The position numbers and the translations under genes were made by a program. DNA of 20,570 bases from Thermoplasmata archaeon. Lineage in GTDB: Archaea; Thermoplasmatota; Thermoplasmata; Thermoplasmatales; Thermoplasmataceae. Location: positions 1 through 20,570 of the forward strand of contig JAKAQT010000013.1 of the NCBI GenBank assembly GCA_021819605.1. The letters run 5' to 3'. Within the stretch, counting starts at the first letter, position 1, and every line of letters begins with the position of its first letter. Below are positions 7,343 to 14,367 of this stretch, piece after piece. Under the pieces are notes generated by a model. It was not told the origin of the DNA, did no database searches, and saw nothing but the letters and a program-made list of their open reading frames with translations.

Positions 7343-7900
7343 ATGGAAGATAAGACATGGCTTGTGGACAAGGTTCATTCAAGCGTAGAGTTCAGCATAA
7401 GGCACATGATGATTTCAACAGTGAGGGGCAAATTCAAGGAATTCGATGCAGAGATATCGGGAAACCCAGATGACTTCTCTAGCCTGAAGGCTCATTTCAT
7501 AATAAAGGTTGCCAGCATTGACACCGGTACCCCAGACAGGGACAACCACCTGAGGTCCGACGAGATACTTGCCATGGGCAAGTACCCGACTGTTGAGTAC
7601 ACCTTAAAGAAAGTTAATGGATCTGCAGATGATCTTAGGATAACAGGAGATCTCAGGATCAAGGGCATAACAAAGGAAGTTGTGTTCAAGGGAGAATACG
7701 GGGGCAAGATAAAGGATCCATACGGAAATGACAGGTTCGGGCTCACTGCATCCGCCACGATCAACAGAACAGACTTCGGCGTGAAATGGAACATGGTCCT
7801 GGAGGGTGGTGGAGTCATGCTTGGCGACAAGGTTAATCTTTACCTCCAGCTTGAGGCCTACAGCCCGGCAGCCAAGAAGCAGGAAGCTGCTCCACAATAA
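7343..7900 (+). CDS. YceI-family lipid/isoprenoid-binding protein
   Basis: A 185-residue lipocalin-like beta-barrel protein of the YceI family, whose members bind polyisoprenoids or isoprenoid quinones. Seen: the opening WLVDKVHSSVEFSIRHMM (residues 5-22), the fold's central FKGEYGGKIKDPYGNDRFG region, and the closing block with RTDFGVKWNMVLEGGGVMLGD. No signal peptide is present, so this copy acts in the cytoplasm, unlike periplasmic bacterial YceI. Translation starts at ATG 7343 behind a GGTGA site. It is divergent from hxlR with shared operator-like repeats, so it is probably induced together with the MFS transporter; buffering a quinone or other hydrophobic electrophile is a reasonable guess. 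A run of eight T follows the stop. Confidence 0.92.
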   Translation: MEDKTWLVDKVHSSVEFSIRHMMISTVRGKFKEFDAEISGNPDDFSSLKAHFIIKVASIDTGTPDRDNHLRSDEILAMGKYPTVEYTLKKVNGSADDLRITGDLRIKGITKEVVFKGEYGGKIKDPYGNDRFGLTASATINRTDFGVKWNMVLEGGGVMLGDKVNLYLQLEAYSPAAKKQEAAPQ

Positions 7901-7908
7901 TTTTTTTT
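7901..7908 (+). terminator. T-run terminator after the YceI gene
   Basis: Eight consecutive T begin directly after the stop codon. Archaeal RNA polymerase stops at such runs without a hairpin. Confidence 0.65.
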
Positions 7909-8390
7909 ACACGATCATAACCGGAATTTTTTTCCAAATTTAATTTCTGGCTTCATGATAAATCTCAGGCATAAATGTGATGAGTACGCTCGGAAAGCCT
8001 GAGGTTGGAATGCCTCATCCAAATTGATCACCTGTTGCCGGTAAGATGATTCAAATATACGTTTTGGGCCAGCAACCTGTAAGGCTAATCCTGATACTAT
8101 CAATGAGGCACAACCAGATCAGTTCATCATTTCAGAAATTTATTCCCACAGCAGGGGCATCCCGGGATCATCACGCTTCACACCTAAATTGCACTCCTTC
8201 CAGGTTTCACTGTTCCATCATTCCTGACTGCAGTGCAGAAGCCCAACCAGTGGTGGGTTGAATTCCACATCAAATGCCTCATCACTCTAGGGCAGGTTAC
8301 ACCAGCGGCCATGCTTCCCCATATTGCTGAGAATTCCTGTCATCGGTTCACCCGCCATTGATTTTCATGACAGATGCACAGATATTCCTG
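7909..8390. other. Intergenic stretch without a convincing gene
   Basis: I see no gene here. Short frames on both strands lack start signals and family character. Two minus-strand fragments look faintly gene-like: one reading MIPGCPCCGNKF (about 8170-8135), resembling the end of a small zinc-ribbon protein, and one reading STHHWLGFCTAVRNDG just upstream of it in another frame. An 11-bp direct repeat AATGCCTCATC occurs at 8009-8019 and 8273-8283, and ATCCCGGGAT at 8159-8168 is palindromic. The stretch may be a decayed gene or the untranslated region downstream of the M20D gene. Confidence 0.4.
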
Positions 8391-9560
8391 TCACTGTTTC
8401 TGAAGAGACGCCAGCTTCTCCACTGCCCTCAGCAGTATCCTGGACCCGTTCAGGAGGGTATCCTCATCCACGTTGTATGTTGGGCTGTGCTGCGGACTGC
8501 TGATTCCCTTCTCCTGGTTTCCAACCCCAAGGAAATAGAAGGCACCCGGAATTTTCTGGAGGTAATAGGCAAAATCCTCCCCGCCCATGCTTGGCTTCGG
8601 GTAAAGCAGGACGGATTTGCCCAGGATTTCCTCTGCTGCCTTCCCGATTATGTCCGTGACCTGCGGGCTGTTTAAGACGGCAGGATATCCCTCATCGTAG
8701 TGAAACTCATATGTGGCGCCATAGGCCTCGCATATCCTTGACAGCAGATTCTCCAGTCCAACCCTGATGGTTTTTCTCACGCCCTCGGAGAATGTGCGAA
8801 CAGTGCCGGTCATTTCTGAGTGGGCTGCTATTATGTTATACCTGTATCCGGAATTAATGGTTCCAAATGTCACGACACCGGCTTCCTGCGGGTCAATCAT
8901 ACGGGATACAATGGTCTGCGCCTCGGCAATGTACAGAGCTGAAATCATGAGGGCGTCTACGGTCTCATGGGGGGCTGAACCGTGCCCGCCTTTTCCATGT
9001 ATCCTTATGGTGAACTCATCGGCATTGGCCATTGCCTCCCGTGGAAAGAGCGCTACCTTTCCTGCAGGAATTGTGGACATCACATGCTGGCCTATGACAA
9101 AATCCATGCCGTTCAGTACCCCGCCCGAAATCAGTGAAACTGCTCCTCCTGGCGGCCTTTCCTCTGCCCTCTGGAACATGAACCTTATCTTTCCCCTGAG
9201 ATCATTCTTCCTGGCCACTGCCATGCGAACCACGCCAAGTAGCATGGCCATGTGCGCGTCGTGTCCGCAGGCATGCATTACGCCCCTGTTCTTTGACACG
9301 TATGGAAGATCGTTCTCCTCAGTGACGGGGAGCGCATCAATGTCAGCCCTGACGGCTACGCTGTTACCAGGCCTGTCGCACACCAGGTCTGCAAAGATTC
9401 CTCCCTTTGGAATCTCGGTGACATTTAAGCCCATGCTCTCAAGTTCCTTCTTCAGATATGCAAGTGTACTGGATTCCTGGAAGCTCAGTTCAGGATTTTC
9501 GTGAAAGTACCTTCGTCTGGAGATAATGTAATCATTCAGTTCCTTGTCAGAAATTTCCAT
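8391..9560 (-). CDS. M20D-family metallohydrolase (amidohydrolase/carboxypeptidase type)
   Basis: A 389-residue cytoplasmic enzyme of the peptidase M20 subfamily D, which removes acyl groups from N-acyl amino acids (hippurate, indole-acetyl amino acids) or acts as a carboxypeptidase. The metal ligands are readable: Cys98 and His100 in HACGHDAH (96-103), Glu134 in RAEE (131-134; Glu133 is the likely general base), His159 in GQHV, and His358 in QHSP. The dimerisation domain includes GGHGSAPHETVDAL (191-204), and MGGEDFAYYL is at 325-334. RAEE replaces the more usual PAEE but both acidic residues remain. The ATG at 9560 has an AT-rich element at 9591-9599, so a short leader is likely. With the permease and IorA it fits peptide or amino-acid use; the exact substrate is unknown. 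Confidence 0.92.
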   Translation of the reverse strand: MEISDKELNDYIISRRRYFHENPELSFQESSTLAYLKKELESMGLNVTEIPKGGIFADLVCDRPGNSVAVRADIDALPVTEENDLPYVSKNRGVMHACGHDAHMAMLLGVVRMAVARKNDLRGKIRFMFQRAEERPPGGAVSLISGGVLNGMDFVIGQHVMSTIPAGKVALFPREAMANADEFTIRIHGKGGHGSAPHETVDALMISALYIAEAQTIVSRMIDPQEAGVVTFGTINSGYRYNIIAAHSEMTGTVRTFSEGVRKTIRVGLENLLSRICEAYGATYEFHYDEGYPAVLNSPQVTDIIGKAAEEILGKSVLLYPKPSMGGEDFAYYLQKIPGAFYFLGVGNQEKGISSPQHSPTYNVDEDTLLNGSRILLRAVEKLASLQKQ

Positions 9561-9633
9561 TGATATCAGTAGCGTAAAATATGGGATGGATTAAAATTTA
9601 TTCATATAAATGTGGATTGTGAAGCGATCAGCT

Positions 9634-10173
9634 TCACTGGTTCATCTGCCTGAGTTTCTCAACAGGGTCGCTGTAGTCCAGTTTCTTGATCGACTTCGTG
9701 ATCCTTGACATTGCTTTCATGGAGGCCGTGAGCCCAAGGAAGAGGTCCTGGTCATTCTTGATGCTTGAGTACATTCCAACAAGGGTCTGCTTCTTCCCGC
9801 TTCCTATGGTATCGACCATGTCCTTGGAAATGTCAGGCAGGTTGAACAGTATGGCCTTTATTGTGTCGGCTGTCCTTTCATCGGAAAGCGCGAACAGCAA
9901 TGCCAGCAGGACATTTCCAGTCTTCATGATGCCGTTGGCGAACTCCTTGGATGAGATGAACTTGCCAAAGAATTCCACATCTGTTGGAAGATATGACTGG
10001 GATACGTCGCTGAGCAGCTTTATGATCCCGGCCTCCTTCAATTTTTCAAGTATATCCAGCAGCGTGAGCAGTGCATCACTGTTGTCCGCCACCTTCTCTA
10101 TGATTTTCTCCATGGGGTCAACTGCCTCGACCTCATTCTCTTCTTCCTTATCATGCATCTCCATTTCTGTCAT
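9634..10173 (-). CDS. DUF1641 family protein, last gene of the sulfur operon
   Basis: A 179-residue, mostly helical, acidic protein without membrane segments. It matches DUF1641 in outline: a variable acidic N-terminus (residues 1-25), then MEKIIEKVADNSDALLTLLDILEKL-like helices, and the glycine-containing NGIMKTGNVLLALLFAL and GLTASMKAMSRITKSIKKLDY blocks. DUF1641 proteins recur next to sulfide:quinone oxidoreductase-like or formate/NADH dehydrogenase genes and are presumed accessory or membrane-attachment partners; no enzymatic activity is established that I know of. Here the ATG at 10173 follows the flavoprotein stop (10175-10177) by one base, so the two are translationally coupled and probably interact. 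ATGs at codons 4 and 6 are weaker alternatives. No cysteine is present. Confidence 0.8.
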   Translation of the reverse strand: MTEMEMHDKEEENEVEAVDPMEKIIEKVADNSDALLTLLDILEKLKEAGIIKLLSDVSQSYLPTDVEFFGKFISSKEFANGIMKTGNVLLALLFALSDERTADTIKAILFNLPDISKDMVDTIGSGKKQTLVGMYSSIKNDQDLFLGLTASMKAMSRITKSIKKLDYSDPVEKLRQMNQ

Positions 10174-10174
10174 C

Positions 10175-11329
10175 TCACATTATCCCCCTGAGCATTGCCG
10201 TGAAATACGTATCTGCCGAGGTCCACTTCAGAAGGTAGTCAAACTTGCTCTCATACCATGCCCTGGGGGGCTTGTTGTATGAGAAGTAGAGGGTCATTGC
10301 CGTCCCTTCTCCTGTCACTGTTGTGCATGCCACTTCGCCGTTGTAGGATTCATCGTACACATGCCCCGATGTTTCATATGCCAGCCTGTTTGCCAGGTAT
10401 TCCGATTCAAAGTGGGCGGTTGCCCCTGCCTTTGAGATCGGCAGGTTTGTGGCATCCCCGATTGCGAACAGATCATCGTGATCCTTGTAGTTCAGCTTGT
10501 GCCTGTCAACGTCAATATAGCCTGAATCATCGGCAAGGCCTGATTCTGTTATGAAGCGCTGTCCCCTGTGTGGGGGTATCATCACCAGCAGATCATAGTC
10601 CACGGTCTCCCCTTCAAGGGAGTTTACCTGCTTCTTCTCCTGGTCAATGCTCTCCACATTGAATAGCGTGTGGTAATTGATGTTCTTCTCATCGAAAAGC
10701 CTCTGAACCTCGTCTGAGACATTAGCTATGGTGAACACCCTGTTCAGTGGGTACACGTAATCTATCTGGGTCTTGTCCCTGATGCCCCTTGTCCTGAGAT
10801 AATCCTCCAGCTGGAACGTGAACTCATAGGGTGCAGGAGGGCACTGTATTGGAATGCTTGCCTGCCCGATGACTATCTTTCCCCCCTTGAATTTCCTGAG
10901 CTGATCCCTGAGGTCAATGGCACTTGGCAGGTCGTAGAAGTGGTTTGCGCTTCCCCTGTAACCGGGAATTTCATCCGGGGCAAACCTGTTTCCCGTTGCC
11001 ACTATGAGTATATCGTAGTCCAGGGTCTTTCCACCAAGAAGGGTTACCTTTCTGTTCTCAGGATCAATATGTGTGGCCATGTCCCTAATATATTCTATGC
11101 CGGGGTTTATGACAAATGCCGTTGGCTTGACACTGTCCCTGTAATTCTTCAGGTTCAGAGGGATGTGTATCCCATCAGGCTTGAAGTAGTGAAGCGGGGT
11201 GTTCCCCACAATGGAGATGGATACCCTTTCACGGTCCGTGAGAAGCCTCAGCTTGTTTGAGATGATGATGCCGGCAGCACCATCACCAAGCACCAGAACG
11301 TTCGTCCTGCCATTGCCCATATTCACCAC
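10175..11329 (-). CDS. SQR-like FAD-dependent pyridine nucleotide-disulfide oxidoreductase
   Basis: A 384-residue flavoprotein related to sulfide:quinone oxidoreductases and flavocytochrome c flavin subunits. Seen: the FAD Rossmann loop LGDGAAG (14-20), the second motif VATGNRF (110-116), Cys163 in QCPPAPYE, the FAD motif FAIGDATNLPISKAG (288-302), and Cys335 in VACTTVTGEG. SQRs form a sulfur bridge between two cysteines at these places and usually have a third near residue 128; here that third cysteine is absent and there are only two in all. The final 30 residues are aromatic-rich and amphipathic, fitting membrane association. GTG at 11329 follows the tusA stop by one base behind a weak GGTAA; GTG 11326 and ATG 11320 are alternatives. 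Likely role: oxidise a sulfur compound and hand sulfane sulfur to TusA/DsrE2. Confidence 0.87.
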   Translation of the reverse strand: MVNMGNGRTNVLVLGDGAAGIIISNKLRLLTDRERVSISIVGNTPLHYFKPDGIHIPLNLKNYRDSVKPTAFVINPGIEYIRDMATHIDPENRKVTLLGGKTLDYDILIVATGNRFAPDEIPGYRGSANHFYDLPSAIDLRDQLRKFKGGKIVIGQASIPIQCPPAPYEFTFQLEDYLRTRGIRDKTQIDYVYPLNRVFTIANVSDEVQRLFDEKNINYHTLFNVESIDQEKKQVNSLEGETVDYDLLVMIPPHRGQRFITESGLADDSGYIDVDRHKLNYKDHDDLFAIGDATNLPISKAGATAHFESEYLANRLAYETSGHVYDESYNGEVACTTVTGEGTAMTLYFSYNKPPRAWYESKFDYLLKWTSADTYFTAMLRGIM

Positions 11330-11330
11330 G

Positions 11331-11573
11331 TCACTTTACCTTTTTCATTTCGATCTCGTAATATCCGTTCCGGTCGAATACGCCTATGAGCTGGTTTCCG
11401 GATTTGTTTATCCAGGCTGTGGCATCTTTCTTGGTGCCGCTGTCCGTGGAGTATACGGATATCACATCACCTATCTTGGCCTGCTTGTATGCCTTTATCA
11501 TTTCCATGAGTGGTCCGGGGCAGAAACTCCCCCTTGCATCCACAACCTTGTCAGGTTTAATTTCTTCTGCCAT
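11331..11573 (-). CDS. tusA: TusA-family sulfur carrier protein
   Basis: A small (80-residue) sulfurtransferase of the TusA/SirA fold, which carries a persulfide or thiosulfonate on one cysteine. The hallmark FCPGPLM is at residues 17-23 with the carrier Cys18, the only cysteine; the rest follows the two-layer alpha/beta fold (DVISVYSTDSGTKKD and the terminal FDRNGYYEIEMKKV). An ATG six bases earlier (11579) is directly abutted by the ribosome site, while 11573 stands six bases past GGTGA, so I place the start at 11573. It lies 15 bases after the dsrE2 stop and one base before the flavoprotein, in the same operon. In sulfur-oxidising archaea TusA accepts thiosulfate or sulfane sulfur from DsrE-type proteins; the same exchange is inferred here. 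Confidence 0.93.
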   Translation of the reverse strand: MAEEIKPDKVVDARGSFCPGPLMEMIKAYKQAKIGDVISVYSTDSGTKKDATAWINKSGNQLIGVFDRNGYYEIEMKKVK

Positions 11574-11579
11574 ATTCAT

Positions 11580-11584
11580 TCACC
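11580..11584 (-). promoter_or_regulatory. Ribosome binding site deciding the tusA start
   Basis: On the minus strand GAGGTGA comes directly before an ATG at 11579, with no spacer, but lies six bases before the in-frame ATG at 11573. The usual spacing in this window (4-7 nt after GGTGA) favours 11573. Confidence 0.6.
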
Positions 11585-11588
11585 TCTT

Positions 11589-12002
11589 TCAAATAAACAG
11601 GGTCATCTTGGAATCCTTTGCCATGTCGACGAACTGGGAGACGCCTATGACTTCCTCGATCATGGGGTCCAGGTCATCTTTTCCGATTCCCATCAGGTCA
11701 GCGAACATTGCGCAGCCGTACACATGGACGTCACCGACTTCCATAGCCTGTTTCAGGGTATCCTTCCATGACGGGACTTTCTTTTCCTTCATTATGCTGA
11801 AAAGCTGCTTCTCCATTCCCTTGCCTTCAACACCAAGCTTCGTGTTCTCGCCGGCATTCTTCCTCATCTCCATGAGTGCCCAGAAAGTCACAAAAACATT
11901 GACCTCCATTTCATTGGCCACGGCTCCGGACACTATTATGGATCCCGCCATCAGTTTGTCCACAGTCCCTGATGCCAGAACTATAGATGCCTTGTCAACC
12001 AT
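11589..12002 (-). CDS. DsrE2-type (COG2210) sulfur-transfer protein
   Basis: First gene of the reverse sulfur operon: a 137-residue protein of the DsrE/F/H superfamily, DsrE2 branch. Seen: the N-terminal strand KASIVLASGTVDKLMAG (4-20), the NVFVTFWALMEM strand-helix block, and the branch signature VYGCAMFADLMGI (94-106) with Cys97, the only cysteine. Relatives usually read C-x-M-x-M-D-x-M-G-I at this place. The protein accepts and passes sulfane sulfur or thiosulfate together with TusA, whose gene follows 15 bp downstream. Some DsrE2 proteins are membrane-anchored; this one has only moderately hydrophobic strands and no clear anchor helix. The ATG is set by GGTGA four bases upstream, so this mRNA has a leader. 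Confidence 0.85.
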   Translation of the reverse strand: MVDKASIVLASGTVDKLMAGSIIVSGAVANEMEVNVFVTFWALMEMRKNAGENTKLGVEGKGMEKQLFSIMKEKKVPSWKDTLKQAMEVGDVHVYGCAMFADLMGIGKDDLDPMIEEVIGVSQFVDMAKDSKMTLFI

Positions 12003-12005
12003 AGA

Positions 12006-12011
12006 TTCACC
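12006..12011 (-). promoter_or_regulatory. Ribosome binding site of dsrE2
   Basis: On the minus strand TGGTGA lies four bases before the ATG at 12002. The operon's promoter must therefore lie further upstream; TTTAAATAATATATAAA-like AT-rich sequence at about 12090-12107 is the best TATA candidate and would give a leader of roughly 60-80 nt. Confidence 0.5.
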
Positions 12012-12152
12012 AATTCTATCATCACAGGTCCATACAAAATGACAATGCCTTACACCTTAAGAAGATGGTTTTAATAGCTACATTCTGTTTATATATTATT
12101 TAAAGAACCTAATCAATAGATTATAATGTTATGTATAAGAAATATCTGAATA

Positions 12153-12641
12153 CTATCTTCTGACTCCGCGGCGCCTTATGATCCTGAACAGGTCTGAGAG
12201 GGTAAGCACACAGAATATGAGCCCTATGAGGAAACACAGGAAGAAGAAAATCTCCGAGTCAAGAAAGAGGAAAGATGAGTTGTCCGGTATCAGCCCGCTG
12301 GCAAAGAAGATGATCAGCAGAAGGATACCGTCCAGTATTGTGAAGACGAAGAGGCTGTTGATCTGGCTGAAGATGGGTTTCTGGAGGCTGTCTGAGGAAA
12401 AGAGTGGTATTATGGTTACTATGAGGGAGTAGGCAGTTAGTAACAGTCCTATCAGGGTGCCATAAAGGCTGAGGAGGCTCCCGTTGTTGAAGAAAGTGTT
12501 GAATTTCGCCGAAAGGGCAGGATCAGACAGAAACTTTATGTAATGGTTTTCAAGCAGGAAAGTGAGGATAAATGAAATAATTACAAGCGTCTTGACCTTG
12601 TAAATATTCTCAAGATTGTCACGTAACTTTATCTGTGCCAA
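12153..12641 (-). CDS. Unrecognised small membrane protein with four helices
   Basis: A 162-residue hydrophobic protein of no family I recognise. Four membrane segments can be seen, at about residues 16-36, 55-80, 91-115 and 126-150, with a basic N-terminus (KLRDNLENIYKVK) and a strongly basic tail ending in IIRRRGVRR; by the positive-inside rule both ends are cytoplasmic. The frame has no ATG or GTG at the front. TTG at 12641 is exactly 27 nt after a TATA element (12664-12672), so a leaderless TTG start is likely. It lies 150 bp upstream of dsrE2 on the same strand, but the AT-rich gap and dsrE2's own leader suggest separate transcripts. A membrane role beside sulfur genes is only a positional hint. 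Confidence 0.75.
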   Translation of the reverse strand: MAQIKLRDNLENIYKVKTLVIISFILTFLLENHYIKFLSDPALSAKFNTFFNNGSLLSLYGTLIGLLLTAYSLIVTIIPLFSSDSLQKPIFSQINSLFVFTILDGILLLIIFFASGLIPDNSSFLFLDSEIFFFLCFLIGLIFCVLTLSDLFRIIRRRGVRR

Positions 12642-12663
12642 CTTAACCCTATGGAAAGAGATG

Positions 12664-12672
12664 GATATAATG
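12664..12672 (-). promoter_or_regulatory. TATA box of the four-helix membrane protein gene
   Basis: Read on the minus strand, CATTATATC is centred 27 nt before the TTG at 12641. This is the main reason for taking that TTG as the start. Confidence 0.55.
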
Positions 12673-12729
12673 ATATTGAAGCTTTAGGGCCAATGAAAAC
12701 CAGCTGAGGTGGTGGCCAGATATGGTGCA

Positions 12730-13335
12730 TCAGACGTGCTGCCTGCCTGAGCGAAAAATTGAATCAGCCTTCTCCAGGTCTGAGACTGTATCAATATCCA
12801 TGACTGCAGTGCCTGAATTCACGGCATAATCCACAATTTTACCGGAGTGCGATGCCAGAAGCTTTCTCCCGCCGTCCTCGCCCTTGAGGCCAAGAAGCTG
12901 GCTCATCATTGCAGCAGGGAAAATGGCAGGGTTTCTCCTGACACCGGAAACAGTGGTAGCCACAATACTATCAGGATTGTCCATAAATATTGATATCAAA
13001 TCCCTGTACCTTGCCTGGCCAAAGAAGGGCATATCACCGTTCACAAGAAGAAGCCCGCTGCAGTCCTTCCCTGCGTGGGTCACGGCAGCCCTGATGGATG
13101 ATGCCATGCCCTCCCGGTAGAGGGCATTTCTCACGATTCTTGCTCCGCCACTGCAGGCCAGCCTTTCTATGGCAGTATCGGGCCGAACCACCAGCATAAT
13201 TTCTTCCACCCCGGAAGCCCTCAGGTCATCAACTGGAAAGCATACTACCTGCTTCCCTCCAATGAGAGCAAATATCTTGTCCCCTCCGAATCTTGTGCCC
13301 ATCCCTGATGCCAGCACTGCCGCGCATATTTTCAC
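12730..13335 (-). CDS. mocA: MocA/MobA-like nucleotidyltransferase for molybdenum cofactor
   Basis: A 201-residue nucleotidyltransferase that attaches a nucleotide (CMP in MocA, GMP in MobA) to molybdopterin. Seen: the N-terminal nucleotide-binding loop LASGMGTRFGGDK (8-20), the metal-site motif NGDMP (99-103), RRNPAIFP at 133-140, GEDGGRKLL (152-160) and MDIDT at 179-183. Enzymes of the CoxL/xanthine dehydrogenase class use the cytosine dinucleotide form, and this gene sits beside xdhC and coxMSL, so MocA is preferred over MobA; sequence alone does not fully separate them. The start is a GTG at 13335, about 25 nt after a TATA-like TAAAATA (13357-13363), so probably leaderless. It is divergent from xdhC across 120 bp. 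Confidence 0.85.
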   Translation of the reverse strand: MKICAAVLASGMGTRFGGDKIFALIGGKQVVCFPVDDLRASGVEEIMLVVRPDTAIERLACSGGARIVRNALYREGMASSIRAAVTHAGKDCSGLLLVNGDMPFFGQARYRDLISIFMDNPDSIVATTVSGVRRNPAIFPAAMMSQLLGLKGEDGGRKLLASHSGKIVDYAVNSGTAVMDIDTVSDLEKADSIFRSGRQHV

Positions 13336-13356
13336 TCTACCTCATGTCCAAGCTTC

Positions 13357-13363
13357 TATTTTA
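13357..13363 (-). promoter_or_regulatory. TATA box of mocA
   Basis: Read on the minus strand, TAAAATA is centred 25 nt before the GTG at 13335 and supports that non-ATG start. Confidence 0.5.
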
Positions 13364-13426
13364 GCACTGAGATATTAACTTCTCATGGAATGAATGCTCT
13401 ATATGATAGGCATGGAATCCGAAAAT

Positions 13427-13434
13427 GAAATATC
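13427..13434 (+). promoter_or_regulatory. TATA-like box of xdhC
   Basis: GAAATATC is centred about 25 nt before the ATG at 13456. Together with the mocA element it makes a divergent promoter pair. Confidence 0.4.
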
Positions 13435-13455
13435 TGAAGGGAGCAATAACTGTGC

Positions 13456-14316
13456 ATGGAGACCATAGGATATGCAGAGGAAATGCACAGGCTGATATCA
13501 CAGAACATGACTTTTGTCACTGCAACTGTGGTGAAAACTGATGGGTCGTCGCTTGCCAAGCCTGGATTCAAGGTCATTGTCCAAAATGGTGAAATAATTT
13601 ACGGGACACTCGGAGGGGCATGTCCTGATTCTGTGATTCTGGATGCGGCGGAACAGGTTCTTTCAACTGGTATCCCCCGGACAATCAGGATTCACCTTGA
13701 GGAGTCCGGCAAGGGTCTTGAAGCCATTATCTCAAGGAAATTGCCCGATGAGATCTATGTGGAGACCTTCTGCGGAGGCACAATTGATGTATTCCTGGAG
13801 GCGTACAGACCTCGCGATAGGCTCATAATAATCGGGCAGGGCGGGAAGGATGACATAGAGGATTCGCTGGCAGGCCTGGGGAAACTTTGTGATTTCCAGG
13901 TGACAGTGATCGATCATGCGCCATCACTGACAGAGCAGCCCGACACGCTCATCACCGATCTGGACTTCAACCTGGGTGACCTGAACATATCAAGAGGAGA
14001 TTACGTGGTGATCCTCACAAAGGGGGATCGTGATATACCTGCACTCCGGAGCCTGGCCGACAGTGGGGCGTCATATATTGGCCTGATGGCCAGCAGGAAA
14101 AGGGCTAGCCGTGACTTTGATGAGCTCCGTAAGGCGGGCGTGGATGAGAATTTTCTTGCAGCCGTGCACACACCCATAGGCCTGGACATAGGGGCTATTT
14201 CACCGCCGGAGATCGCAGTGAGCATAATGGCAGAGATCATAAAGATCAGGAGGAATGGAGCATCTGTAGTACAGCATGCTGGAAAAATGTCTGAAAAAAG
14301 GGCTAAATCAATATAG
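13456..14316 (+). CDS. xdhC: XdhC/CoxI-family molybdenum hydroxylase maturation protein
   Basis: A 286-residue chaperone of the XdhC/CoxI family, which holds molybdenum cofactor, protects it during sulfuration and delivers it to the large subunit. N-terminal domain: VVKTDGSS (25-32), GGACPDSVILDAA (53-65) and ETFCGGTIDVFLE (103-115). C-terminal Rossmann domain: LIIIGQGGKDD (123-133), VTVID (149-153), DYVVILTKGDRD (182-193), YIGLMASRKRA (207-217) and TPIGLDIGAISPPEIAVSI (239-257). In most relatives the first motif reads GGC with cysteine third; here Cys56 is shifted two places (GGACP), and the Rossmann loop GQGG is also unusual. It lies 51 bp upstream of coxM with its own promoter and diverges from mocA, so the cofactor genes border the enzyme they serve. 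Confidence 0.9.
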   Translation: METIGYAEEMHRLISQNMTFVTATVVKTDGSSLAKPGFKVIVQNGEIIYGTLGGACPDSVILDAAEQVLSTGIPRTIRIHLEESGKGLEAIISRKLPDEIYVETFCGGTIDVFLEAYRPRDRLIIIGQGGKDDIEDSLAGLGKLCDFQVTVIDHAPSLTEQPDTLITDLDFNLGDLNISRGDYVVILTKGDRDIPALRSLADSGASYIGLMASRKRASRDFDELRKAGVDENFLAAVHTPIGLDIGAISPPEIAVSIMAEIIKIRRNGASVVQHAGKMSEKRAKSI

Positions 14317-14338
14317 TCTTCACAGCATAAAAATTTCA

Positions 14339-14346
14339 TTTAAATA
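14339..14346 (+). promoter_or_regulatory. TATA box of the coxMSL operon
   Basis: TTTAAATA is centred about 25 nt before the ATG at 14368, giving a leaderless first gene. Confidence 0.65.
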
Positions 14347-14367
14347 GTTGAAATCCTTATTTGGATT

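Noticed and set aside
8159..8168. ATCCCGGGAT palindrome as an operator
   Set aside because: Isolated, not near a promoter, and short palindromes of this size occur by chance.
7915..8261. Two short frames (62 and 71 codons) after the YceI gene
   Set aside because: No promoter, ribosome site or recognisable sequence, and they overlap one another on opposite strands.
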